19,521 nucleotides of DNA from Bacillota bacterium (lineage in GTDB: Bacteria > Bacillota > Clostridia > Christensenellales > CAG-138). A model generated the notes under the pieces. The model was not told where the DNA came from. It made no database searches and was given only the letters and a program-made list of their open reading frames with translations. Position 1 is the first letter of the stretch; each line of letters starts with the position of its first letter. This document shows, one piece after another, positions 7,828 through 14,573 of this stretch. The position numbers and the translations under genes are program-made. Where the stretch lies: the NCBI GenBank assembly GCA_023396535.1, contig JAEWWD010000154.1:1-19521 (forward strand), read 5' to 3'.

Positions 7828-8424
7828 TTAGTTTGCGCAGCATTTTCCTTCGCGCGTAACCCGCTTCTGGCACTGCATTTCCTGCACGATCATCAGGCAC
7901 TCGCCGAAACGCTGGAAGTGCACTACTTCGCGCTGGCGCAGGAAGCGCAAAGGATCGATGATGTCAGGATTGTCAGTCATGTTCATAAGATGCTCGTATG
8001 TCGCGCGCGCCTTCTGCTCTGCCGCAAGGTCTTCATGCAGGTCTGCGATGGGGTCGCCCGTGCACTGTACATAGCTTGCGGTAAACGGCACGCCGTCTGG
8101 GTTAACGGGGTAAACGCCATGGTTATGCATGATATAGTAACCGGCAAGGCCGGCAGCCGTCAGTTCGGCCATGCTGGCGCCGCGCATGCACTGGTAAATC
8201 ATTGTGCCGATCATTTCCCAGTGCGCCAGCTCTTCTGTGCCGATATCATTCAGCGTGGCGCGACAGCGGTTATCCGGCATGGAGAAGCGCTGCGTCAGGT
8301 AACGAAGACCGGCGGCAAGCTCGGAATCCGGTCCGCCGTACTGCGCCATCAGCAATTTTGCCATGCGCACGTCCGGGCAGGTAATTTTAACGGGGTACTC
8401 CAGCTTTTTCTCATAGATCCACAT
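7828..8424 (-). CDS. cotJC: Spore coat protein CotJC, manganese-catalase family
   Basis: The 198-residue protein is of the dimanganese catalase fold, a spore-coat component that may degrade H2O2. All five residues expected to bind the two Mn ions are in place: Glu35 (PDSELAA), Glu65 and His68 (GTEELAHWE), Glu136 (AAEQKAR) and His169 (REVVHFQRF). The spacings, 3 between Glu65 and His68 and 33 between Glu136 and His169, equal those I recall for the Lactiplantibacillus plantarum enzyme. The protein is shorter than free Mn catalases (about 265 residues), as is usual for CotJC. It is the last gene of cotJABC, 12 bp after cotJB, with an AAGGAGG SD. The C-terminus ends in a Cys pair (GKCCAN), which might serve coat cross-linking (inference). 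Confidence 0.95.
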   Translation of the reverse strand: MWIYEKKLEYPVKITCPDVRMAKLLMAQYGGPDSELAAGLRYLTQRFSMPDNRCRATLNDIGTEELAHWEMIGTMIYQCMRGASMAELTAAGLAGYYIMHNHGVYPVNPDGVPFTASYVQCTGDPIADLHEDLAAEQKARATYEHLMNMTDNPDIIDPLRFLRQREVVHFQRFGECLMIVQEMQCQKRVTREGKCCAN

Positions 8425-8436
8425 AGCAGAGCCTCC

Positions 8437-8685
8437 TTACAGTTGCCACGGCCACTTTGAACAGACCCAATCCCCGACGTCCGTGGGAGAGTGCCCAAAC
8501 CCAAGCAGCGGCCCATAACATTCCTCGTATTTTCCGATCAATTCCGCCAGCTTCTGGCTGTAGCAGAAATAATCGGCGCGCGCATCCTTATCCTTGGGAT
8601 GCGTATCCAGGTACAGATTGAGTTCGACGCACACGAACTCACATTCATAGATCTTCATCAGAAGGGCTTGTTGTTTCGCATCCAT
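8437..8685 (-). CDS. cotJB: Spore coat protein CotJB
   Basis: A small acidic 82-residue protein matching the CotJB family in length and pattern: an N-terminal helix (QQALLMKIYECEFVCVELNL), then LDTHPKDKDA, then YFCYSQKLAELIGKYEECYGPL, and a conserved end of the type W-x-C-x-K-W-P-W (WVCSKWPWQL). In Bacillus, CotJB is needed with CotJA and CotJC for a coat-associated complex. Its biochemical role is unknown. It starts at an ATG with a perfect AAGGAGG that overlaps the cotJA stop codon, and sits 12 bp from each neighbour, so translation is probably coupled. Confidence 0.93.
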   Translation of the reverse strand: MDAKQQALLMKIYECEFVCVELNLYLDTHPKDKDARADYFCYSQKLAELIGKYEECYGPLLGFGHSPTDVGDWVCSKWPWQL

Positions 8686-8697
8686 AATCCTGCCTCC

Positions 8698-8964
8698 TTA
8701 ACTCATATAAGGGCGCACGAGTTCCGGGAACAGCGTGCCCTGGCAGAGCGCTTCGCTGGGGCAATACCCCGCTTTATACATCTGATCGGGAATGTAGGCG
8801 GTAGCGAGAAGGCACCCCTGCTCCTGGGTACACAATTCCCCGCAGCTTTTGCATGTTTCGCAGGCTGCTCCTGCCACGAGCGTGTTCTTCACATCCAAAG
8901 GATTCAATTGGGAGCCACATGGTTTGAAGCAGCAGCTACCCATCGTATTCTTTTTTTGATACAT
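8698..8964 (-). CDS. cotJA: Spore coat-associated protein CotJA, cysteine-rich
   Basis: An 88-residue protein whose C-terminal half carries the CotJA signature (LATAYIPDQMY...YCPSEALCQGTLFPELVRPYM). The N-terminal half is unusual: ten Cys in 88 residues (11, 12, 16, 35, 38, 41, 45, 51, 68, 74), including C-x2-C-x2-C-x3-C at 35-45. Such clusters suggest metal binding or disulfide cross-linking in the coat (inference). The ATG at 8964 is chosen because AAGGAGG lies upstream at good spacing and the family homology starts after it. The frame stays open further upstream but through the promoter. It is the first gene of cotJABC, 72 bp from a mother-cell type promoter. Confidence 0.9.
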   Translation of the reverse strand: MYQKKNTMGSCCFKPCGSQLNPLDVKNTLVAGAACETCKSCGELCTQEQGCLLATAYIPDQMYKAGYCPSEALCQGTLFPELVRPYMS

Positions 8965-9035
8965 ATGGGTTTTCCTCCTTATTTGGATCGGACATTCGGT
9001 CGCACAGAAATGCGCGGGGCGACCGGCATCTGCTG

Positions 9036-9064
9036 TATGGTATGCAATCCGCTCAACATTGGTG
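9036..9064 (-). promoter_or_regulatory. Mother-cell (sigma-K/sigma-E type) promoter of cotJABC
   Basis: Read on the minus strand: CACC (9064-9061), exactly 16 bp, then CATACCATA (9044-9036). This fits the sigma-K consensus (mACm, 16-17 bp, CATAnnnTA) at every fixed position. Sigma-E has a similar -10, and B. subtilis cotJ is known to be sigma-E dependent, so either factor is possible. No good sigma-A promoter is seen in this interval on this strand. Confidence 0.65.
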
Positions 9065-9126
9065 AAGAGGCCGAAGCGCCTTAAGGCATGGTGTTTTTGA
9101 AATTCCTTCATCCGCGCGAAGGGATG

Positions 9127-9135
9127 TGCTATACT
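9127..9135 (+). promoter_or_regulatory. Extended -10 promoter of the ABC-2 exporter operon
   Basis: TGCTATACT combines an extended TG motif with TATACT (5 of 6). At 17 bp spacing the -35 is weak (TTCATC, 9107-9112), which an extended -10 can compensate for. It lies 48 bp before the ATG at 9183 and faces away from the cotJ promoter. Confidence 0.5.
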
Positions 9136-9182
9136 TTGAAAGGAGCAATTTGGCAAGAATATTTTACCAGGAGGATTACTAT

Positions 9183-9887
9183 ATGCTTCACGTTGACGGG
9201 CTTACGAAAAAATACGGGCGGGTCACTGCAAACGATAATCTGCAGTTTAGTGTACCGACAGGCGCCGTGACAGTCCTGGCAGGGCCAAACGGCGCGGGAA
9301 AATCCACCGCAATTAAAGCAATGGCGGGGCTGCTGCGTTTTTCCGGTTCCGTCACGATCGGCGGCTATCCGAATAAATCCATGGAAGCAAAGCGCATGCT
9401 GGGGTATGTACCCGAAACACCGGCTGTATATGGCCTATTGACGGTCGACGAGCATATGGAGTTCATGGCGCGCGCCTATCAGCTTCCCGACGGTTGGAAA
9501 GAACGCGCAAACATGCTTCTTGAGCGGTTTGAAATGGATGACAAGCGAAAGAAGCTTGGGAAAGAACTGAGCAAAGGCATGCAGCAAAAAGTAAGCTTAT
9601 GCTGCGCTCTGCTGACAGAGCCCAAAGTGCTGCTGGTGGACGAACCCATGGTGGGGCTGGATCCGCACGCCATCAAAACGCTGAAGCAGGCGCTGCTGGA
9701 GGAACGCGGCAGGGGAACCGCAATACTGATTTCCACGCATCTTCTCGACAGCGTGGAGGATATCTGGGACAGACTGCTCATACTGGTGCAGGGCAAAATA
9801 GCCGCCGAGCGGGAAAAGCAGCAAATGCTCAACAGCGGCGAGTCGCTCGAAGCGCTGTTCTTTGCGGTAACGGAGGGCGTCAGATGA
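9183..9887 (+). CDS. ABC-2 type transporter ATP-binding protein
   Basis: A 234-residue nucleotide-binding domain of the CcmA/COG1131 type. It has Walker A GPNGAGKST (34-42), GYVPETPAVYGLLTV (75-88) in the Q-loop region, signature LSKGMQQK (129-136), Walker B VLLVDEPMVGLDP (149-161) and switch His186 (ISTHLLDS). The ATG at 9183 follows AGGAGG at 8-nt spacing. The frame extends upstream without an SD and through the promoter. Its stop overlaps the start of the permease gene (ATGA), so the two are translationally coupled and form a two-component exporter. The substrate is unknown. No dedicated regulator, peptide or immunity gene lies beside it. Confidence 0.93.
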   Translation: MLHVDGLTKKYGRVTANDNLQFSVPTGAVTVLAGPNGAGKSTAIKAMAGLLRFSGSVTIGGYPNKSMEAKRMLGYVPETPAVYGLLTVDEHMEFMARAYQLPDGWKERANMLLERFEMDDKRKKLGKELSKGMQQKVSLCCALLTEPKVLLVDEPMVGLDPHAIKTLKQALLEERGRGTAILISTHLLDSVEDIWDRLLILVQGKIAAEREKQQMLNSGESLEALFFAVTEGVR

Positions 9888-11452
9888 AAGCAATATCCTA
9901 CCTGTGGAGGCGCTCCATACGAAACGGAATACTGCAGGTGTTCAAAAAGCCTGTCGTGCTGGTGCTGTATCTCCTCATGGCGGCGTTCCTGATATGGTCG
10001 CTCTTCGTATCCAATTCGGGGAGCATTACGGCGCAAAGCCGCGACGTGCAGGGATACGCGGCGGTGCTGGTCGGCGTATTCCTGTTCATCGCCGGATTTT
10101 CCATTTACAACGGCCTCAAGCAGGGTACCGCGCTGTTTTCCATGGCGGATGTGGAATATCTGTTCACGGCCCCCGTTAATCCGCGCACCATACTGCTGAG
10201 CGGTATCGCGAAGCAGGCGGGCATCATGATCTTCGCTTCCATATTCCTGCTGTTCCAGTATTCCAACATTCGCCGTCTTGCCGGCCTCGACGCCATGGCC
10301 CTCGTGGGGCTGATGGTATCCTACGCGATACTGGGCATCTCGCTGCATATACTATCCGCGTGCCTGTATGCGTACAGCGCCGGCTCCCCGGCGCGGCGCA
10401 AACGCATCGACACTTCGTTTTCGGTTCTGCTCGCGGCAATGCTTGCATTGTTCGCGCTGACCTTTATGCAGCAGGGAGGTTCGATACGACCGGCGCTGAC
10501 GGCATTCTTCGGATCGAACGCCTGGAACTTTGTACCCATCATAGGATGGGCGCGTGGTTTGGCGATCGAGATCACGGAATACCGCTTTGTAGGCGCATTT
10601 ATCTACCTCGCCTTGATGCTGCTGAGCACGGTTGGCTTTACCATGCTGCTGCAGCGTACGGATATGGATTACTTTGAGGATGTGCTTCTGGCAGCGGAAC
10701 GCGCCAGTCAGGCCAAAGAGGATAAAAAGGCCGGCCGTATTTCAGAGCAGGGCGACGTGGGCAAACACGTCAAACGGGAACAGGGCGCGCTTTGGGGAAC
10801 CGGAGCGTTCGCCTTTACCGGCCGTCTGCTGCGTGAGCAATCGCGGCGCGGGTTCTACTATTTCGACATTTCGACGCTTGCCGCTGCCGCTTATCCCCTG
10901 ATCTGCATGATATTGTTCGACAGCGAAACGCTCAACGAGGGAGGGTTATGGCCAATCTACAGCCTGACAGCGTGGATCATGATATTCCTCAACCTGAGGG
11001 GCGGCATAGGGCGCGAGCTCGCCTACCCCGTTTTACACCTCGCGCCGGCAAGCGCGTGGAAGAAACTTACCGCCGTACTGCTGCCACAGTTTATGAAGGG
11101 CGCCGCAGACGGGTTGGTGTACGCCGCCTTCCTTGCGCTGTTTTTCCGCAGAACTCCGATGGAATTCGCCGCGTCCTGGCTCGTGTATCTCACGATTTCC
11201 ATGCTCTACGCCGCCGGAACGGTACTGGTGGAGCGCATTCTGGGCAGCAACCGGAATGCGGCGCTCGTCATGATCGTTTATATGCTTCTGCTTATGCTCC
11301 TGATTTCTCCGGGTATGATTGGCTCCATTCTGCTTGGAGAAAAACTATCCGCTTACGCCGCCTACTTCCTGTTTGCTGCGTGGAATGCGGCGGTTTCGCT
11401 GTGTATCGTGTTCCTGTGCAGGAATATTCTGGGTTCTATGGATGTCGCGTAG
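9884..11452 (+). CDS. ABC-2 type exporter permease (putative ABC exporter family)
   Basis: A 522-residue polytopic membrane protein. After a short basic N-terminus (MKAISYLWRRSIRNG) come about 10-12 hydrophobic segments in two blocks, separated by a charged cytoplasmic region near residues 265-310 (AERASQAKEDKKAGRISEQG). Phrases such as FSMADVEYLFTAPVNPRTILLSGI resemble the 'putative ABC exporter' permeases common in Clostridia next to CcmA-like ATPases. I assign the family by resemblance only. The ATG at 9884 overlaps the ATPase stop codon, which fixes the start. The open frame that continues upstream lies inside the ATPase gene. No terminator hairpin follows before the lysine-riboswitch promoter 43 bp downstream, so some read-through is possible. 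Confidence 0.85.
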   Translation: MKAISYLWRRSIRNGILQVFKKPVVLVLYLLMAAFLIWSLFVSNSGSITAQSRDVQGYAAVLVGVFLFIAGFSIYNGLKQGTALFSMADVEYLFTAPVNPRTILLSGIAKQAGIMIFASIFLLFQYSNIRRLAGLDAMALVGLMVSYAILGISLHILSACLYAYSAGSPARRKRIDTSFSVLLAAMLALFALTFMQQGGSIRPALTAFFGSNAWNFVPIIGWARGLAIEITEYRFVGAFIYLALMLLSTVGFTMLLQRTDMDYFEDVLLAAERASQAKEDKKAGRISEQGDVGKHVKREQGALWGTGAFAFTGRLLREQSRRGFYYFDISTLAAAAYPLICMILFDSETLNEGGLWPIYSLTAWIMIFLNLRGGIGRELAYPVLHLAPASAWKKLTAVLLPQFMKGAADGLVYAAFLALFFRRTPMEFAASWLVYLTISMLYAAGTVLVERILGSNRNAALVMIVYMLLLMLLISPGMIGSILLGEKLSAYAAYFLFAAWNAAVSLCIVFLCRNILGSMDVA

Positions 11453-11495
11453 CGGCACATCCTGTATACTGGAAAAATTTTATCGTATTCAATAC

Positions 11496-11524
11496 TTGAC
11501 ATTTATACCTGTCTGTACGATAAT
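11496..11524 (+). promoter_or_regulatory. Sigma-A promoter of the lysine-riboswitch transport operon
   Basis: A perfect TTGACA (11496-11501), 17-bp spacer, GATAAT (11519-11524, 5 of 6). The predicted start is near 11531, about 30 nt before the riboswitch aptamer. A small hairpin (GGCAG...CTGCC, 11536-11555) lies between. Confidence 0.8.
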
Positions 11525-11559
11525 GGCTACAATTCGGCAGGCAATATTTACTGCCGGAT

Positions 11560-11740
11560 CGGATAGAGGCGCGGGTCTCATCAGTACCGGGAAAGAGCTT
11601 TTCAAGAAGCATTGACGTCCTGAGAAAGGGTGATCCGCCGAAGTGACGCATCGGCTTGAACGGCGCGGCGCTGGGCGACGGAAGAACATTCCGTCGACTG
11701 TCACATCCCCCGAGCAGGGGCGTTGTGGAGTGCTATCTTC
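11560..11740 (+). ncRNA. Lysine riboswitch (L box) aptamer
   Basis: The conserved L-box blocks appear in order: GGATAGAGGCGCG (11561-11573), CATCAGTA (11579-11586), GATCCGCCGAAGTG (11632-11645), GCGCTGGG (11668-11675), ACTGTCA (11697-11703) and GGAGTGCTATC (11727-11737). P1 forms between GATAG at the 5' end and CTATC at the 3' end. An internal 8-bp hairpin (CGACGGAA / TTCCGTCG, 11676-11696) sits between CTGGG and ACTGTCA, where the family has a stem. An intrinsic terminator follows, so lysine binding is expected to end transcription before the transporter genes. I matched these motifs by eye from memory of the family; a covariance-model score was not available. Confidence 0.9.
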
Positions 11741-11773
11741 GGTTAAAGCCACAATACGCGTTTTGTATCTGCG

Positions 11774-11808
11774 GCGGCTGGAGTTTGTGCTCCAGCCGCT
11801 TTTGTTTT
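11774..11808 (+). terminator. Riboswitch-controlled intrinsic terminator (attenuator)
   Basis: A perfect 10-bp stem (GCGGCTGGAG 11774-11783, CTCCAGCCGC 11790-11799) with a TTTGTG loop is followed by TTTTGTTTT, all ahead of the SD of the binding-protein gene. TGGAG at 11726-11730, in the 3' strand region of the aptamer, could pair with CTCCA of the terminator (11790-11794). That gives a plausible antiterminator when lysine is absent (inference). Confidence 0.9.
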
Positions 11809-11832
11809 ATAAAATTTTGAGGAGGAACGATC

Positions 11833-12729
11833 ATGAAAAGAATCATTGCCCTGTTACTGGCTGTCAGCATGTGCCTGAGCCTTGCCGCCTGTGCGGCGCC
11901 CGCGGCCACACAGGAACCTACGCAGACGGCGGCTGCCGAAACAGCCGCACCCGAGGCGACACCCGCCGCAGACGCTACCGCCGCACCTGCCGAGGAAAGC
12001 CCTTTCCGCATCGGCCTTGAATGCAACTACGCGCCCTTTAACTGGACGCAAACGGAACAGACACAAAGCAGCGTGCCCATTTTCGAGGGCGGATATGCCG
12101 ACGGTTACGACATCCAGGTCGCCAAGATCATCGCCGCCGGTCTCGGACGCGAGCTGGAAGTCCACAAGATCGAGTGGGACGGCCTCATCCCCGCGCTGCT
12201 TGCCGGCAAGATCGACGCCATCATCGCCGGCATGAGTCCGCGCGAAGATCGTAAGGTTTCCATCGACTTTTCCGAGCCCTACTATACAAGCGATCTTGTT
12301 ATCGTCGTGAAAAAGGACGGCGCCTACGCGAGCGCCGCGAGCCTGCAGGATTTCTCCGGCGCGAAGATCGTCGGCCAGCTCAATACCGTCCACGATACCG
12401 TCATCGATCAGATTCCCGATGTGCAGCACCAGACGCCCATGGATACCTTCCCCGCCATGATCGTGGCGCTGACCTCCGGCAAGGTCGACGGCTACGTATC
12501 CGAACGCCCCGGCGCCATATCCGCTGTTGCGGCCAACCCGGATCTGACGTTCGTCGCATTTGAACAGGGAAACGGCTTTGAAGCTTCCCCAGGCGATATC
12601 GCGATCGCGGTCGGCCTGCCCAAAGGCTCCGATCACGCGAAGATCGACGAGATCATCTCCGGAATATCGGAAGATCAGCGGATAGAAATGATGCAGACCG
12701 CGCTTGCCAATCAGCCGTTATCCGAGTAA
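11833..12729 (+). CDS. Amino-acid ABC transporter substrate-binding lipoprotein, predicted lysine-specific
   Basis: A 298-residue lipoprotein: signal peptide with lipobox LAAC (Cys20), then an Ala/Thr/Pro/Glu-rich linker (about 21-56) that tethers the domain, then a family 3 solute-binding domain (about 57-295). Typical features are FRIGLECNYAPFNW at its start, GYDIQVAKIIAAGLG, WDGLIPALLAGKIDAIIAGMSPREDRK, and IDFSEPYYTSDL. In this family, residues near Asn70/Trp71 and Arg140 usually line the amino-acid site. The motif does not fix specificity, but the lysine riboswitch directly upstream argues for lysine. The start ATG follows GAGGAGG. It is the first gene of a three-gene import operon. A strong hairpin after the stop codon may stabilise this part of the mRNA. 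Confidence 0.93.
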   Translation: MKRIIALLLAVSMCLSLAACAAPAATQEPTQTAAAETAAPEATPAADATAAPAEESPFRIGLECNYAPFNWTQTEQTQSSVPIFEGGYADGYDIQVAKIIAAGLGRELEVHKIEWDGLIPALLAGKIDAIIAGMSPREDRKVSIDFSEPYYTSDLVIVVKKDGAYASAASLQDFSGAKIVGQLNTVHDTVIDQIPDVQHQTPMDTFPAMIVALTSGKVDGYVSERPGAISAVAANPDLTFVAFEQGNGFEASPGDIAIAVGLPKGSDHAKIDEIISGISEDQRIEMMQTALANQPLSE

Positions 12730-12754
12730 CCAGTACTTTAAACGACGGTGTCTC

Positions 12755-12782
12755 CGCTTCAGGGGGATTTTCCCCTGAAGCG
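12755..12782 (+). other. Stable intercistronic hairpin between binding-protein and permease genes
   Basis: A perfect 11-bp stem (CGCTTCAGGGG 12755-12765, CCCCTGAAGCG 12772-12782) has a 6-nt loop GATTTT and no U-run after it. It lies 25 bp after the binding-protein stop codon. Without a U-run it is unlikely to be an efficient terminator. A 3'-end-protecting or partial-termination element that gives more binding protein than permease is the likely role (inference). Confidence 0.6.
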
Positions 12783-12843
12783 TGAGGATATCCATTTGCC
12801 GCGCCCATTGCGCGGCTATCAGTATGTTGGAGGTGTGACGCAT

Positions 12844-13641
12844 ATGCCCACCACTTTTTTCGGCTGGGTCGGACTGCTTCTTCAGAAATACGGCTCATTG
12901 TTTCTCAAGGGCATGGGGACAACGATGCTGGTAGCGATCACCGGCACAATCATCGGCTTTTTGATCGGCCTGTTGGTGGCCGTCGCACGCACCACACCCC
13001 TCCGGCGTGAGGACGGTATCCTAAAAAAGGTGTTGATCAAAATACTGCGCGCCATACTAGCCGTTTACATCGAAGTATTCCGCGGCACGCCCATGATCGT
13101 ACAGGCCATGGTCATCTATTACGGCGCGCTGCAATATCTGGGGCTGGATATGCCGGCCACCACGGCGGCCATCGTCATTATATCCATCAACACAGGCGCG
13201 TATATGGCGGAAATCATACGCGGCGGCATTATATCCGTGGATATCGGGCAAACGGAGGGCGCGCATTCCCTGGGCATGACGCATTGGCAGACCATGGTAA
13301 ATGTCGTGCTGCCGCAGGGTATCCGAAATATCATGCCCTCCATAGGCAACGAATTCGTAGTGAATATCAAGGACAGCTCGGTGCTCAACGTCATATCGGT
13401 GACGGAGCTGTTTTTTGTGGCGAAATCCGCAACGGGTACCTACTATAAATACTTTGAATCGTTCTTTATAGCGGCCGTCATCTACCTGATACTGACGTTT
13501 ACCACCACCCGTATTCTGCGTCTCCTGGAACGGCGCATGGACGGGCCGGAGAATTATACCATCGTGCCTGGCTCGCAAACGGATGTAAGCGCGATACTCA
13601 AAACAAATCCGGCATCTTCACAAGAAGGCGGTGCAGTATAA
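12844..13641 (+). CDS. Amino-acid ABC transporter permease (HisM/GlnP-type), predicted lysine importer
   Basis: A 265-residue inner-membrane subunit of the polar amino-acid family (HisM/HisQ/GlnP). It has about five membrane segments, beginning with GTTMLVAITGTIIGFLIGLL. The cytoplasmic EAA loop GAHSLGMTHWQTMVNVVLPQ contacts the ATPase. IEVFRGTPMIVQ and INTGAYMAEIIRGGI are hallmark phrases. A hydrophilic tail of about 30 residues follows the last membrane segment. The ATG at 12844 is chosen for its GGAGGTG SD at 8-nt spacing. The frame is open 32 codons further upstream, but that stretch overlaps the intercistronic hairpin and does not resemble the family. The stop codon overlaps the ATPase start by one base (TAATG). 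It probably acts as a homodimer, since only one permease gene is present. Confidence 0.94.
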   Translation: MPTTFFGWVGLLLQKYGSLFLKGMGTTMLVAITGTIIGFLIGLLVAVARTTPLRREDGILKKVLIKILRAILAVYIEVFRGTPMIVQAMVIYYGALQYLGLDMPATTAAIVIISINTGAYMAEIIRGGIISVDIGQTEGAHSLGMTHWQTMVNVVLPQGIRNIMPSIGNEFVVNIKDSSVLNVISVTELFFVAKSATGTYYKYFESFFIAAVIYLILTFTTTRILRLLERRMDGPENYTIVPGSQTDVSAILKTNPASSQEGGAV

Positions 13642-14387
13642 TGGCGCATAACATTGAGATTCAGCATCTTCGCAAGGATTTCGGCGCGCATACCGTGCTC
13701 CGCGATATCGATTTTTCCGTATCCCCCGGCGACGTGGTGTGTATCATCGGCGCATCCGGTTCCGGCAAAAGCACGCTGCTTCGGTGCATCAACCTACTTG
13801 AACGCCCGTCGGGCGGGGCCATACTGTTCCACGGCGAGAACATACAGGCGCGCAATTTCCAGATTCCGCAATACCGCGCCCGGGTCGGCATGGCATTCCA
13901 GCAGTTTAATCTGTTTTACAATATGACGGCGCTGGAGAACTGCGTGGTCGGGCAAATGAAAGTATTGAAAAGAGGCCGGGAGGAAAGCGAGCAAAAGGCG
14001 AAACTCTATCTGGAAAAGGTCGGCATGCTGCCCTACAGCAACGCCAAGCCCCGGCAGCTTTCCGGCGGCCAGAAGCAGCGCGTCGCCATAGCGCGCGCCC
14101 TGTGCATGGACCCGGAGGTCTTGCTCTTTGACGAGCCTACCTCGGCGCTGGACCCGGAAATGGTAGGCGACGTGCTCGTCGTCATGCAGGACCTCGCGAA
14201 AAGCGGATTGACCATGCTGGTGGTCACGCATGAGATGTCCTTCGCGAGGGACGTCGCACACCGCGTGGTGTTTATGGATGCGGGCGTCATCGTCGAGGAC
14301 GGCACGCCGGACGTCATATTCAACCGCCCGAGCCAGCCGCGCACACAGGAATTTCTGCGCCGCATACTGCGGCCTACTCAAGCATAG
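13641..14387 (+). CDS. Amino-acid ABC transporter ATP-binding protein (GlnQ/HisP-type)
   Basis: The 248-residue ATPase energises the importer. It has Walker A GASGSGKST (37-45), Q-loop Gln88 (MAFQQFNLFYNMTALEN), signature LSGGQKQR (140-147), Walker B VLLFDEPTSALDPE (160-173) and switch His197 (VVTHEM). FNLF and the DPEMVGDVL segment mark the polar amino-acid uptake (PAAT) subfamily. Translation is coupled to the permease by a TAATG overlap. It is the last gene of the riboswitch-controlled cassette, so its expression should fall with the others at high lysine. The GC-rich hairpin at 14431 is the likely operon end. Confidence 0.95.
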   Translation: MAHNIEIQHLRKDFGAHTVLRDIDFSVSPGDVVCIIGASGSGKSTLLRCINLLERPSGGAILFHGENIQARNFQIPQYRARVGMAFQQFNLFYNMTALENCVVGQMKVLKRGREESEQKAKLYLEKVGMLPYSNAKPRQLSGGQKQRVAIARALCMDPEVLLFDEPTSALDPEMVGDVLVVMQDLAKSGLTMLVVTHEMSFARDVAHRVVFMDAGVIVEDGTPDVIFNRPSQPRTQEFLRRILRPTQA

Positions 14388-14430
14388 CCTTCACGAATAT
14401 TCTGTAAGGGCAGACGATAAGCGTTTTATG

Positions 14431-14454
14431 CGGGGCGGCGTACAAGCCGCCCCG
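14431..14454 (+). terminator. GC-rich hairpin after the transport operon, possible non-canonical terminator
   Basis: A perfect 9-bp GC stem (CGGGGCGGC 14431-14439, GCCGCCCCG 14446-14454) has a 6-nt loop. It is followed by ATATGATATC, not a U-run, so termination efficiency is uncertain. The rest of 14388-14497 shows no gene. Confidence 0.45.
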
Positions 14455-14497
14455 ATATGATATCATCCGTGTTTTTCCAAATATTCCGCGATTGGGA

Positions 14498-14526
14498 TTG
14501 ACACAGACCACAATATGTTGTACTAT
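14498..14526 (+). promoter_or_regulatory. Sigma-A type promoter of nrdDG
   Basis: A perfect TTGACA (14498-14503), 17-bp spacer, TACTAT (14521-14526, 4 of 6). The predicted start is near 14533, about 40 nt before the nrdD ATG, which has a GGGGGA SD. Confidence 0.7.
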
Positions 14527-14554
14527 ATCCACCGGAGAGAGCCATATCTAGATT
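14508..14554 (+). promoter_or_regulatory. Tandem NrdR-box-like operator
   Basis: Box 1 has the core CAATATGTTG (14511-14520), lying between -35 and -10. Box 2 has the core CCATATCTAG (14542-14551), just past the predicted start. Against the NrdR-box core CwATATATwG they match 9 and 8 of 10 positions. The cores begin exactly 31 bp apart, three helical turns, which is the usual spacing of paired NrdR boxes. Flanking bases match less well. NrdR is the ATP/dATP-sensing repressor of ribonucleotide reductase genes, and the downstream gene is nrdD, so the context fits. Confidence 0.65.
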
Positions 14555-14573
14555 TTTCTACAGGGGGAAAAAC

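Noticed and set aside
9405..9455. Glu in place of the Q-loop Gln in the ABC-2 ATPase (GYVPETP)
   Set aside because: GY-x-PE is common in the CcmA/COG1131 family, so it is not a sign of inactivation.
9599..9883. N-terminal extension of the ABC-2 permease by 95 codons
   Set aside because: The frame is open but lies inside the ATPase gene. The ATGA overlap start at 9884 gives a typical membrane-protein N-terminus.
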